A DNA stretch of 64,000 nt from positions 1 through 64,000 of the forward strand of contig JAVXUO010002388.1 in assembly GCA_033065855.1 (NCBI GenBank), read 5' to 3'. Source of the stretch: Escallonia rubra (taxonomy: Eukaryota; Streptophyta; Magnoliopsida; Escalloniales; Escalloniaceae). The position numbers were made by a program, and so were the translations under genes. The notes under the pieces are model-generated. The model saw nothing but the letters and a program-made list of their open reading frames with translations, searched no databases and was not told the origin of the DNA. Shown here in pieces: positions 1-11,210 of this stretch; within the stretch, counting starts at the first letter, position 1, and the number at the start of each line of letters is the position of its first letter.

Positions 1-127
1 AAATATATTACAAATGCTTCTATTACCTTTCTCACACCATGCAATACACAGAGCAAACCTTATATTCTTAAACAAGCCTTCTGTGCACCTATAGCACATT
101 CAGAAGGGAAAATTATTCTTGGAATAA
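1..127 (+). pseudogene. Viral protease-region fragment
   Basis: This stretch is the reverse complement of about 4734-4860, the part of the polyprotein just after the protease active site. It ends abruptly at 127, where minus-oriented ORF1 sequence begins. It is a scrap of a further viral copy that extends left of the window. Confidence 0.85.
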
Positions 128-222
128 GCCTGATATTGTTCATAGTCTTCAGTGTAAGAACAGTAATACGTAGGATTAGCAGGTCTAGTACTAGCAGATT
201 GATTTGCAGTTAATTCATTCAT
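128..222 (-). pseudogene. Viral ORF1, N-terminal fragment (copy A)
   Basis: Minus-strand counterpart of 11493-11590. It keeps the start codon (222 to 220) and about the first 30 codons of ORF1, then is cut at 128 by the junction with the protease fragment. A one-codon difference from the plus copy near the start (Glu for Lys) shows the copies have diverged slightly. Confidence 0.8.
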
Positions 223-267
223 TATAATTGATAAAAGGGGCTACTTGCTCTCGGTTACTTCGCATTC

Positions 268-273
268 GAGAGC
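268..273 (-). other. Deletion scar across the viral primer-binding site
   Basis: Comparison with 11385-11450 (opposite strand) shows perfect flanks (up to 267 and from 274), but the roughly 50 bp carrying the tRNA-Met primer site are replaced by GAGAGC. The break falls on the minus-strand DNA discontinuity of the family, suggesting an end-joining event at the gap. Confidence 0.75.
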
Positions 274-1155
274 ATTTTTGGGGGGTTTGGCCGGTTTTCA
301 GATCTCTTTTGATTTTTGATCGGGCAGACTTCGTTAAACCAATCGTCAATCCCTGAGGACCTGCCCGGAGGCATAGCGACGTCTGGTATCCGTCTATAGA
401 TCGAGATCAAGAGTGAAGAGTCCCCGGTTAGACCGTAATCCATAGTGGATAAAGTATAATTTTGATAAAAACACAGCGGAATAAAGAGATAACAAAAAAG
501 ATAGGGCAAAAACTTAGAGAGAGAGAGAGAGTCTTAAAAGAAGGATTTGATTTTTCAAAACTTCAGGATGCATGGTAGATCTAGTCTAGATTAAAATCTC
601 AGGATGCTGGGTTGAACTGTCAAAGTTTTCTATCAAGGTTCAAAACTCAGGGCATGCGTTAGTCTGCGGGCATTCAACGCCATCTTGGCTATAACCCTGA
701 ACGACTCGCTCCCACTATTATTTTGAACCCATAAAGAAGATTCTGGCAATTCGTTTTAAAAGCATAATTGATTTAGATCTAGGTAAACCTGAGGTAAGCA
801 AAATCATTTTAAAAAACAAAATTAATAAAAAGAGTCTCTCTTTCCCAAGTAAATGCCATATGATTTTTAATCAAAACATTATTAAGTTTTGTTTTTAGTC
901 ATATTAGACTTTGAGATAACCCGTTTCAGTTCATAGAAGCTTTTCACCTTCGAGCGTTTTCACCCCATAATTTTAAACAAGTTTAAAGAGAATTAACTTA
1001 CTGATATGGAAGCTTGCTTCGCACTTGAACTTTGGAACAAGATGATTATAGAGAGAGAGAGTAGTTAAGCATATGAAGGCAGAGTGTTTTTGAGAGAAAT
1101 TGCAAGATTGCAGTTGTATTTCTTTCGTGTCTCTTTACAAATGAGATCTGCCTCA

Positions 1156-1163
1156 TTATATAG
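1156..1163 (-). promoter_or_regulatory. TATA box of viral pregenomic RNA promoter (copy A)
   Basis: Read on the minus strand the core is CTATATAA followed by TGAGGCAG. It sits downstream of the direct repeats and upstream of the leader. The same box occurs in copy B at about 9589-9582. The start site would lie about 30 nt further, near 1130. Position and sequence fit the family; the start site is inferred. Confidence 0.65.
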
Positions 1164-1406
1164 ACAGAAGAGGCTAGCTACAGAGTACTTACATGATTAA
1201 TAAGACTTTACAGGTGCGCTAAAAGACGAAGTTGCTTTCTAGGCTACATTACAAATTTATTAAAGTCTTAAAGCCTAAGAGTCTATAAAGTCTATAAAAG
1301 CTAAAAGATGCTTAATATGTCTACTGTGCTTGTCTCCTCCTTAGTCAGAAAAGTTGTCCTGCCTTTGTAGAGAAGTCTTGAGAGATGCTCTTTAAGTCGT
1401 TCTGCG

Positions 1407-1478
1407 ATTATTGGAGTCTTGTATTATCCTGCCGACGTAACTGTCATTATTGGAGTCTTGTATTATCCTGCCGACGTA
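1407..1478 (-). repeat. Pair of 33-bp direct repeats upstream of viral TATA box
   Basis: Identical 33-bp units at 1407-1439 and 1446-1478 (period 39 bp), each ending in an ACGT core. They lie about 250-320 bp upstream of the TATA box on the minus strand, where caulimovirid enhancers sit. Both units recur in copy B at 9836-9868 and 9875-9907, so the duplication predates the copy split. Enhancer function is inferred. They lie outside the transactivator ORF. Confidence 0.6.
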
Positions 1479-1549
1479 GAGAAAGTCTTGAGATAGATGC
1501 ACTAGCTGTCAAGTCTTCAATTACGTCTGTCATGGCTGAGAGTAGGTCT

Positions 1550-2908
1550 TTAGTCGTCTTGTTTAGGTTCAGATTCTTCTTCCTCTGCTGTCGTATCATC
1601 AGAAATTTCTTCAGAAATGACAGGGCTCGGAGTCTGTCGTTGAGCGTCTTGGAATAAGGGGTCTTCATAGATCTTGCTATCAGATGTGATAGATTTTTTC
1701 AAATCTTCCACTGCCTCGCCTGGATTATTAAGTTTGCTAAAAGTAGAGCTGATGAAATCAGCAAATGCCTCAGCTACTTGTTTTTGGACAGAATATGCCT
1801 GCCTCTTTGCTTTCTTTTTATTTCTTTTTTTAAGTTCCGTTTTACCCAAACGGCCAGGGGTTTCAGGATTTAATTTGCCTTTGCCTTTACCAGATACCTG
1901 TCTTTCTGGGCTAGGAGTTCTTTCTCCTGAACTCAAAGGGTTTTCAGAGATTTTGAGTAAACCTCCAACTATCACAGGTTTTGAATAGTCTTTACCAGCT
2001 ACCTGTTGAACTGGACTAGGAGTTCCTTTTCCTGAACTCAAAGGATTTTCAGTAATTTTGAGCAAATTACCAGCTTTAACAGGACTTGATTTATCTTTAC
2101 CAGAAGCCTGTGAATCTGGATTAGCTACTCCTTTGACCCCGGTAGTAGTGGGTTTAGATGACTGGTGTTTGGAAGAAAGAAGAGTGACATACTTCTGTTT
2201 CCAGTCATTTGCCTCTAATTCTGCTACTTGTAACTGTGTCTTTAACTGGGCTATGTGTAAATCAAAGTGTGTTTTTTCTACAAGTACATAGTCTAGTCTG
2301 GTTTTTAAAATATTATGGTGCCTAATTAAAGTATTGCAGTTTTCGCAATCTGCTGTAGTAGAGTCTACGGTAGATCTGTCTTGGCATTCTGGGCTAATAT
2401 AATAATTGGGTCCAAAATAATGTGTCTGCATTAATGAGGTGGCTTCTTGAAAGGTAATGGTACCTTTGTACCAAGGTGCCTTTTCGTTACCAACTCCTCC
2501 TACCATTGCCTCAGGGTAGCTTTTATAAATCCCTGGAATATTGCCTTTGAAAACACAATAAAAATTGTATTTTTTAGTATCTCTAATTTTATGGAAATAA
2601 TTTGCCACAGCATTAACTGTGTTTACAAACCATCCATTGTCTTTTTTAACATAAGATTGCCATAAATTGTCTTTGAGTGTCCTTTGGTCAACAGGGAAAG
2701 GACCAATTTTATGATCCTTGACTTGAAACCTTGCACCCGCATGTATGACTTCTAAGTTATTACCATTATAATTTATCCTATTTCTACCAAGATTGTCAAT
2801 GTAACTGACAAATTGAGTAGGAAAAATAGGGTTAGGCTGGTTGTTCAGATTCTGCCTGGTCTGTCTAGCCTGAGTAGAGGAAGATGCTGCTGAAGTAGAT
2901 GACACCAT
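1550..2908 (-). CDS. Viral transactivator / viroplasmin (ORF VI-like), copy A
   Basis: 452 residues, uninterrupted. Residues about 115-165 contain the viroplasmin (RNase H1 N-terminal-like) domain: FYCVFKGNIPGIYKS, then the WYKG and TFQEA segments. In caulimoviruses this domain marks the inclusion-body protein that reactivates translation on polycistronic RNA and forms virus factories. A coiled-coil-like stretch follows (about 195-245), then two proline/serine-rich repeats of the type PLSSGxxTPSP, a very basic run KKRNKKKAKRQ, and an acidic tail. It follows the RT polyprotein by 78 bp and precedes the promoter region, the normal place. Badnaviruses lack this gene; its presence fits a genome with many small ORFs. 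Start chosen as the only ATG giving the full N-terminus, which is lost in copy B. Confidence 0.85.
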   Translation of the reverse strand: MVSSTSAASSSTQARQTRQNLNNQPNPIFPTQFVSYIDNLGRNRINYNGNNLEVIHAGARFQVKDHKIGPFPVDQRTLKDNLWQSYVKKDNGWFVNTVNAVANYFHKIRDTKKYNFYCVFKGNIPGIYKSYPEAMVGGVGNEKAPWYKGTITFQEATSLMQTHYFGPNYYISPECQDRSTVDSTTADCENCNTLIRHHNILKTRLDYVLVEKTHFDLHIAQLKTQLQVAELEANDWKQKYVTLLSSKHQSSKPTTTGVKGVANPDSQASGKDKSSPVKAGNLLKITENPLSSGKGTPSPVQQVAGKDYSKPVIVGGLLKISENPLSSGERTPSPERQVSGKGKGKLNPETPGRLGKTELKKRNKKKAKRQAYSVQKQVAEAFADFISSTFSKLNNPGEAVEDLKKSITSDSKIYEDPLFQDAQRQTPSPVISEEISDDTTAEEEESEPKQDD

Positions 2909-2986
2909 ATCTGCAAATAATAGACAGAAAATTGTCTAATTCTAGAAGTCTGTATGAAAATTCTGTATAAGTGTCTGGAGTTAGCT

Positions 2987-5900
2987 TTAAGATAAAAATT
3001 TTCTAGATAACAAATCTGCAACGGAGTTATCGACTCCTTTAATATGTTGCCATTCTATTTTGTCTATTCTGTAATTGCTTAGAGTAGTTATAAATTTTAA
3101 CCATCTATTTGTATATCTAGAGTCTTTATTTTTATTGTATCTTACTATTGCTTCACAGTCAGTTCTAATGCAAAATTCATATTTTGAAATTAGAAGTGCC
3201 TTGAAGTGTTCTAAGGCATAAACTATGGCTAGTAATTCATAATCTAAACTTGTTAGATACTGATTACTTTCTTTGTACTTGCCACTAGAATATCTACAAA
3301 TTCTTTCTTCTTTTTTGTTACTATATTTATTTGGTTTGCAGTATAATACCGCTCCCCAGCCATCTTTGCATCCGTCAGTTTGGACAATAAGATAGTCTGT
3401 ATCTAAAGGTAGATATAAGTCAGGTAGTTGTTTTACCCTATCTTTTATAGTTTTAATGAGCCTAATATCTTCTATATTAAAATGTCTTTGCCCATTTTTT
3501 CTAGTTTTGTTATATAGGGGACCTATTAACTTGCTAAGGTCTTTAAAATAAATTCTAGCTTGATTAACTAATCCAAGAAAAGCCTGGATTTGTTTTAAAC
3601 CTTCTAATTTATCTGGAAAGTCTAAGATCTTTTTAGCTATATGTTCTTGTAATTTAATTTTGCCATTTCCTATTTCCATTCCTAAGAATTTTATATTAGT
3701 TTTAAATAATTCTACTTTCTTTTTACTAAGAATTAAACCATGTTTGTTAAAGAGTTTGAATACTAAATCTAGATGAGACAAATGCTCACTTTCATTCTTA
3801 CTACAAACTAATATGTCATCTATATAAACTAAGATAAAATCATTATATGGTCTAAAAATATCATCCATTTTACGCTGGAAGATACTTGGTGCTGTCTTAA
3901 GACCAAAAGGCATAACAAGCCATTCATATAAACCTTCTGGTGTAGTGAAAGCAGTCCACTTAACGTCTTCAGGCCACATCTTAATCTGATAAAAACCTGA
4001 TTTACAGTCGAATTTGCTAAAAATCTTCTTGCCTTGTATTTTACTTAAAAGGAAGGTTTTGTTTGGAATATTATAACTATCGTCTTTTATATTATCATTA
4101 AGTCTTTTGTAATTAATAACCATTCTACTCTTTCCTCTAAGTATTTCTGCGTGATTTCTTACAATGAAAGCTGCAGATCTATGAGGACTGTTGCTAGGTC
4201 TAATTACTTTTAAAGTTGTTAAATCTTTAATGTGCATTTTAAAATCGTCTGTATCTATGCTACTTGCTTCTATATTTGCAGTTTTAACAATATAATCAGG
4301 ATTTATAATGTCAAGCTTGCAATATATTTGGTTCAAATCCCATCTTTTGATAGGATCTTCTCCAATAAAGGGGAGTCTATCTATGGCCTTAAGAATATCA
4401 TGTTTGTTTGTAAAATAGTTTATTAAATTGTAGCTGATTTTGTCTAAGTTATAAATATCCAGATCTATATTATCTTCTGGTTCGTATTTATCTTCTACTA
4501 ATTCTTCTATTCTTAAGCAATTATTATCTATATTGGTTAAACAACAATTTGTTTTACCATTACTACAGTCTTCACATATTTTATTTTTGCCTTTTATATT
4601 AACATAATTTCCACCACGCTTCTTAGCGTATTCTGATGGAGTGTCTATGTTAATAGGTGTATGTGTGACATTCTGTGCTATTTGAATAAAGTCTTTGGTA
4701 ATAGTTAAGGTATTATTGTCATTTATTAAGAAGTTTATTCCAAGAATAATTTTCCCTTCTGAATGTGCTATAGGTGCACAGAAGGCTTGTTTAAGAATAT
4801 AAGGTTTGCTCTGTGTATTGCATGGTGTGAGAAAGGTAATAGAAGCATTTGTAATATATTTATCATAAGTTATTGGGTTGCCTGTGAATCCTATTCCTAT
4901 CAACGGGTCTTCAAAGGTTTTAATGTGTGATAGATCAGCTAAGCTTGGATCTATAACAGTTATGGTGCAACCTGTATCTATTATTGCATTTGTTTCTATT
5001 AGCTTGTTATAATGCCTAATTTGTACTCTAGTAGTTATAAGGTTGTTAAATCTTGCCTTAGTGCATAATTTTTCTATTTTAAAGTCTTGTTGTATTTGTT
5101 GGATTAAGTGTTTATTATTTCCAATGATAAATTCATCTTCATGTCTTTGTTTTAAGGTTTCTTCTATTAAAATAACCTTTTGTTCTAAGAATTCAAGTCT
5201 TCTATTGACATTTTTATCATAATAAACGTCTTTGTTTGTTTTTATTTCTAAAGGTTTGATAATATCTATGTTGTATTTTATTTTAATGCATTTTACGCAT
5301 GCTTCTATATAACATAATTCACATTTACATCTAACTTTAATTGCAGGGTACCAATTGCATATATAACAAGGTGTTGTATCTATTCCTTTTTCTATTTGCC
5401 ACTGATGTATACAGTTTTCTTCTAAAGTTAATTTTTCAGCTAAGGGTTTGAACATAAAATTGTATATTTCTGTGTTTCTTAATGAATTTATAAAAGTATC
5501 TAGTCTATCCGTAGTTTCGACTGGAAGATTTTCATCTTCATCATCACTACTTATAGAGAGGTTATCTTCTATGTATTCATCTATTGATTTAATACTATAT
5601 ATACTCTCTGTATCACTAAGTGTTTCATATACTTCTAGGAGATCTTCATTAGTGTTATTAACTATCATTGCTTTAAAATTATTATTGTTATGTCTTTTGG
5701 GGCAATTAGAACTTAAATGGTCTGGTTCACCGCATGAGTAGCAGGTGATTTTGTTTTTATATATTCTTCTAGTATCGTATTTCCTAACATGTTTAGGGTT
5801 TAGGAAAGGTCTTCTAGCCTTACTCTTTCTTAAATAATAAGTTTTCCTAGGTTGTTTATGTCTTTTATAAATTTTCTTATTGTACTTTGGCCTAGATTCT

Positions 5901-6545
5901 TCTTGACCGTAGTCTTGTGGTGTATATATTTCTTTACAGAAACTGGTTTCATTTTTTAATTGTCTAGCTATTTGTATATTAGTGCATTTGGAAACTAATA
6001 TTTCTATAACTCTTTCAAAAATGTCTCCTAAAGAGGGAGTCCATTTAGGGTCAGGGTATAACTTTTTAATTGTTTCGTAAATTTCTCTTCCTAAAGCTCC
6101 TGGTAATTTGTTTAGAAATTTATCTACTACAGTAGGTTTATAAATGTTGCCACTTTGAGAAGCAAAATAATAATATTCTTGCATGAAAGGTTTTATATTA
6201 TGCCAACTATATAAATGTACTTGTTCTAATTTTCTAGCTGCTTCTGTTTGTATTAAAGTATCACCTGTATTAGGATTTCTTCCTGTTAAAATTAACTGTA
6301 TGGTGTTAACAAAATTATAAGGGTTTGGTCCTAAGTCTGCCATTTGTTTTAAATCATCAGGAAAAGTCTTTTGCCATTCTTCGAAATTAGCTGTAGTAAT
6401 AGGGCCTAGAAATTGCATCATATACCTAATCATTTCTTCGCCTGTATCTAAGTTATCAGATTGTTTGGTGATGAAATTTGCAACTACGGCATCTTTCCAT
6501 ACTTGTATATAATTATTTCTTTGTTGTGGATCTACAGTTGTTATA
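2987..6545 (-). CDS. Viral coat-protease-RT-RNase H polyprotein (5'-truncated), copy A
   Basis: The open frame runs 6652 to 2987 (1221 codons), but the first 36 or so residues are antisense movement-protein sequence; viral sense begins near 6545. Domains by residue of the open frame: coat core about 37-250; basic tract 255-300; zinc knuckle CYSCGEPDHLSSNC at 304-317; a second cysteine cluster at 429-455 with spacing CX2CX11CX2CX4CX2C; aspartic protease DTG at 559-561 with ILGIN at 637; reverse transcriptase from about 800 with YIDD at 943-946; RNase H with D1093, E1139, D1165 and D1213. All catalytic residues are present and there is no internal stop. The N-terminal part of the polyprotein is at 7069-7857 on the plus strand. 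It would package and replicate the viral DNA; here it is cut from its own start. Confidence 0.92.
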
Positions 6546-7085
6546 TTAGATACAGGTGCCAAAGTATTTCTAGCTATAGTAGATGATAGATTTTCTAGTG
6601 AACAGGCTATCATAGGAGCTATAGAAGTTGACATGAACAACAATGGTGGCATCTTTTATTGTGCACCAGACTTTTGTATTAATACAAAAGATTTTGCCAA
6701 AAACATAAAAGTAAAAATAATGACTAAAGGTTATAAAGATTTCCAACAAGGCAAAAACCTTTTAATATGCACCACATTTATAGGAAAATTAACACAAAGC
6801 AGTCAAGTAGGATATAAGTTAACCATAGATGACACTGCAAAATTTATTATAAATAGAGGTATTAGACTTTTACCACCTTACAAGGTAGATTCCTTAGAAA
6901 ATGCAGGAAAAGAATGGCTAGTAGATAAGATTTTAACAACTAGCTCTAATAACAGTATCGTACCAACAGATAACATGTGGTACATAGATGCATCAGGAAG
7001 AAGATTAGTTAGATTTACCAATTACGTAGAGGCTAATACTCATGTAGAAGATCAAGATATCACAGAAGATGAAGAAAATGTATAG
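6546..7085 (+). pseudogene. Viral movement protein, C-terminal part (30K superfamily)
   Basis: The reading frame is open upstream of the ATG at 6633 as far as the junction near 6546, so the ATG is not the true start. Motifs typical of caulimovirid movement proteins are visible: a LAIVDDRF segment, then GAIEVDM, FYCAPDF and an NLLICTTFIGKL segment. The role in the family is cell-to-cell movement by modifying plasmodesmata. The C-terminus is acidic and overlaps the next ORF by 17 nt. The N-terminal part is at 13612-13995; whether the two parts abut in the intact genome cannot be told, as an unknown number of bases may be missing. Confidence 0.85.
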
Positions 7086-8690
7086 TTACAAAGACTTTGA
7101 TATCTTAAAAGACTTAGACATAAAAATTCTCAATCAATCCATAGGAACTACATTTGTAGGACAAGGCTTAAGTATAGAACAATTACAAAATTTCATACGT
7201 ATCACTGAAGAAGAAGACAATTTAAACAGTTTAGATATATTTAATCAACCAGAATACACTATACAACATAGCCTAAACAACCCTATTTTTGATAGTCTTA
7301 ATGACTTAAACCTAAGCTTCAATCTTTCTCTGGATACTCCAAGCATAGAAAGTTTTGAGCCTATAACAAATTACAAGACAGAATTAGATCATAAAATAAA
7401 CACTGCTATACTAGAAATAGAACAGATTAGAATAGAACATAAGACTCTTTATGAACAAAACATATTACTAGAAACAGAAATGGAAACTATAATAGATTCT
7501 CTAGAAGATGACTTACAACCTAAAGAATTAGAACAGATAGATTTAGAACAATTAGAAACAAGTTCTATAGACACCCAAATCACAACAAACAATATTAAAT
7601 TTAATCTAATGAATGAAGTACCTTTCTTCCTCATGGAAGAAGGTGAAAATTCAGGCACTACGAATAATAATGACGGAGGTAGATTTTACACTACACAACC
7701 TCATGTAAGACCACGTTATCCTTATGGTAACATACCTAGAAAGAGTGCAAACATAGAACATAATAGATCTGATAGACCAGATTATAAACCTAGAGGTAAA
7801 CGTCATCCTTTAGAACAAAACTTTAAAATACAAAAGGCTTCAGAACCTTTTATTTTAAATATAACAGCTGTAGATCCACAACAAAGAAATAATTATATAC
7901 AAGTATGGAAAGATGCCGTAGTTGCAAATTTCATCACCAAACAATCTGATAATTTAGATACAGGCGAAGAAATGATTAGGTATATGATGCACTTTCTAGG
8001 CCCTATTACTAAAGCTAATTTCGAAGAATGGCAAAAGACTTTTCCTGATGATTTAAAACAAATGGCAGACTTAGGACCAAACCCTTATAATTTTGTTAAC
8101 ACCATACAGTTAATTTTAACAGGAAGAAATCCTAATACAGGTGATACTTTAATACAAACAGAAGCAGCTAGAAAATTAGAACAAGTACATTTATATAGTT
8201 GGCATAATATAAAACCTTTCATGCAAGAATATTATTATTTTGCTTCTCAAAGTGGCAACATTTATAAACCTACTGTAGTAGATAAATTTCTAAACAAATT
8301 ACCAGGAGCTTTAGGAAGAGAAATTTACGAAACAATTAAAAAGTTATACCCTGACCCTAAATGGACTCCCTCTTTATGAGACATTTTTGAAAGAGTTATA
8401 GAAATATTAGTTTCCAAATGCACTAATATACAAATAGCTAGACAATTAAAAAATGAAACCAGTTTCTGTAAAGAAATATATACACCACAACACTACGGTC
8501 AAGAAGAATCTAGGCCAAAGTACAATAAGAAAATTTATAAAAGACATAAACAACCTAGGAAAACTTATTATTTAAGAAAGAGTAAGGCTAGAAGACCTTT
8601 CCTAAACCCTAAACATGTTAGGAAATACGATACTAGAAGAATATATAAAAACAAAATCACCTGCTACTCATGCGGTGAACCAGACCATTT
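7069..8690 (+). pseudogene. Viral polyprotein, N-terminal and coat region, with premature stop (copy B)
   Basis: Starts within the end of the movement protein. The first 250 residues, not seen in copy A, hold a predicted coiled coil (about 110-165), acidic stretches, then a basic Arg/Gly/Pro-rich segment. From about 7858 it matches the coat core of copy A almost exactly. A TGA at 8377-8379 replaces a Gly codon (GGA in copy A), ending the frame at 436 residues; the frame continues past it to the first half of the zinc knuckle, where the segment is cut near 8690 and joined to inverted intergenic sequence. The coat protein is thus truncated. The single-base stop points to host-genome decay. Confidence 0.88.
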
Positions 8691-9978
8691 AACCAATTTT
8701 TGGGGGGTTTGGCCGGTTTTTTGACAGATCTCTTTTGATTTTTGATCGGGCAGACTTCGTTAAACCAATCGTCAATCCCTGAGGACCTGCCCGGAGGCAT
8801 AGCGACGTCTGGTATCCGTCTATAGATCGAGATCAAGAGTGAAGAGTCCCCGGTTAGACCGTAATCCATAGTGGATAAAGTATAATTTTGATAAAAACAC
8901 AGCGGAATAAAGAGATGACAAAAAAGATAGGGCAAAAACTTAGAGAGAGAGAGAGAGTCTTAAAAGAAGGATTTGATTTTTCAAAACTTCAGGATGCATG
9001 GTAGATCTAGTCTAGATTAAAATCTCAGGATGCTGGGTTGAACTGTCAAAGTTTTCTATCAAGGTTCAAAACTCAGGGCATGCGTTAGTCTGCGGGCATT
9101 CAACGCCATCTTGGCTATAACCCTGAACGACTCGCTCCCACTATTATTTTGAACCCATAAAGAAGATTCTGGCAATTCGTTTTAAAAGCATAATTGATTT
9201 AGATCTAGGTAAACCTGAGGTAAGAAAAATCATTTTAAAAAACAAAATTAATAAAAAGAGTCTCTCTTTCCCAAGTAAATGCCATATGATTTTTAATCAA
9301 AACATTATTAAGTTTTGTTTTTAGTCATATTAGACTTTGAGATAACCCGTTTCAGTTCATAGAAGCTTTTCACCTTCGAGCGTTTTCACCCCATAATTTT
9401 AAACAAGTTTAAAGAGAATTAACTTACTGATATGGAAGCTTGCTTCGCACTTGAACTTTGGAACAAGATGATTATAGAGAGAGAGAGTAGTTAAGCATAT
9501 GAAGGCAGAGTGTTTTTGAGAGAAATTGCAAGATTGTAGTTGTATTTCTTTCGTGTCTCTTTACAAATGAGATCTGCCTCATTATATAGACAGAAGAGGC
9601 TAGCTACAGAGTACTTACATGATTAATAAGACTTTACAGGTGCGCTAAAAGACGAAGTTGCTTTCTAGGCTACATTACAAATTTATTAAAGTCTTAAAGC
9701 CTAAGAGTCTATAAAGTCTATAAAAGCTAAAAGATGCTTAATATGTCTACTGTGCTTGTCTCCTCCTTAGTCAGAAAAGTTGTCCTGCCTTTGTAGAGAG
9801 AAAGTCTTGAGAGATGCTCTTTAAGTCTTTCTGTCATTATTGGAGTCTTGTATTATCCTGCCGACGTAACTGTCATTATTGGAGTCTTGTATTATCCTGC
9901 CGACGTAGAGAAAGTCTTGAGATAGATGCACTAGCTGTCAAGTCTTCAATTACGTCTGTCATGGCTGAGAGTAGGTCT
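8691..9978 (-). promoter_or_regulatory. Viral long intergenic region (copy B)
   Basis: A near-identical second copy of about 274-1549, in the same orientation. It retains the TATA box (about 9589-9582) and both 33-bp direct repeats (9836-9907). Its left edge starts within a few bases of the tRNA primer site, so this copy is also broken at the discontinuity. Small indels near 8715 and 9800 distinguish it from copy A. Confidence 0.82.
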
Positions 9979-11210
9979 TTAGTCGTCTTGTTTAGGTTCA
10001 GATTCTTCTTCCTCTGCTGTCGTATCATCAGAAATTTCTTCAGAAATGACAGGGCTCGGAGTCTGTCGTTGAGCGTCTTGGAATAAGGGGTCTTCATAGA
10101 TCTTGCTATCAGATGTGATAGATTTTTTCAAATCTTCCACTGCCTCGTCTGGATTATTAAGTTTGCTAAAAGTAGAGCTGATGAAATCAGCAAATGCCTC
10201 AGCTACTTGTTTTTGGACAGAATATGCCTGCCTCTTTGCTTTCTTTTTATTTCTTTTTTGAAGTTCCGTTTTACCCAAACGGCCAGGGGTTTCAGGATTT
10301 AATTTGCCTTTGCCTTTACCAGATACCTGTCTTTCTGGGCTAGGAGTTCTTTCTCCTGAACTCAAAGGGTTTTCAGAGATTTTGAGTAAGCCTCCAACTA
10401 TCACAGGTTTTGAATTGTCTTTACCAGCTACCTGTTGAACTGGACTAGGAGTTCCTTTTCCTGAACTCAAAGGATTTTCAGTAATTTTGAGCAAATTACC
10501 AGCTTTAACAGGACTTGATTTATCTTTACCAGAAGCCTGTGAATCTGGATTAGCTACTCCTTTGACCCCGGTAGTAGTGGGTTTAGATGACTGGTGTTTG
10601 GAAGAAAGAAGAGTGACATACTTCTGTTTCCAGTCATTTGCCTCTAATTCTGCTACTTGTAACTGTGTCTTTAACTGGGCTATGTGTAAATCAAAGTGTG
10701 TTTTTTCTACAAGTACATAGTCTAGTCTGGTTTTTAAAATATTATGGTGCCTAATTAAAGTATTGCAGTTTTCGCAATCTGCTGTAGTAGAGTCTACGGT
10801 AGATCTGTCTTGGCATTCTGGGCTAATATAATAATTGGGTCCAAAATAATGTGTCTGCATTAATGAGGTGGCTTCTTGAAAGGTAATGGTACCTTTGTAC
10901 CAAGGTGCCTTTTCGTTACCAACTCCTCCTACCATTGCCTCAGGGTAGCTTTTATAAATCCCTGGAATATTGCCTTTGAAAACACAATAAAAATTGTATT
11001 TTTTAGTATCTCTAATTTTATGGAAATAATTTGCCACAGCATTAACTGTGTTTACAAACCATCCATTGTCTTTTTTAACATAAGATTGCCATAAATTGTC
11101 TATGAGTGTCCTTTGGTCAACAGGGAAAGGACCAATTTTATGATCCTTGACTTGAAACCTTGCACCCGCATGTATGACTTCTAAGTTATTACCATTATAA
11201 TTTATCCTAC
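9979..11210 (-). pseudogene. Viral transactivator, N-terminally truncated (copy B)
   Basis: Matches 1550-2780 with only scattered substitutions, including one that creates a stop just upstream of codon 1 of the 352-residue open frame (11098-11101 area). The N-terminal 40 or so codons are missing because the segment is joined at about 11210 to plus-strand leader. The viroplasmin domain, basic run and acidic tail are all present. Without its own start it is unlikely to be expressed normally. Confidence 0.85.

Larger units (their letters stand above)
223..1549 (-). promoter_or_regulatory. Viral long intergenic region: promoter and leader (copy A)
   Basis: Lies between the end of the transactivator ORF (1550) and the ORF1 start (222), read on the minus strand. 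It holds a TATA box near 1163-1156, an upstream pair of 33-bp direct repeats (1407-1478), GA-rich runs, and a leader of roughly 900 nt before ORF1. In caulimovirids this region drives the terminally redundant pregenomic RNA, and the long leader is passed by ribosome shunting or leaky scanning. The tRNA primer site expected about 100 nt upstream of ORF1 is missing: about 50 bp present in the plus copy (11394-11445 area) are replaced by six bases at 268-273. A 1.3-kb match sits at 8691-9978. Confidence 0.8.

Noticed and set aside
255-509. 84-residue minus-strand frame in the viral leader (also 8657-8935 and, inverted, 11221-11424)
   Set aside because: Lies in the leader upstream of ORF1 and includes the junctions; could be a short leader ORF, but its ends differ between copies because of breakpoints, so I do not call it a gene.
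1385-2665. Plus-strand open frames opposite the viral transactivator
   Set aside because: Antisense shadows of the minus-strand ORF; the same frames recur opposite copy B only because the DNA is duplicated.
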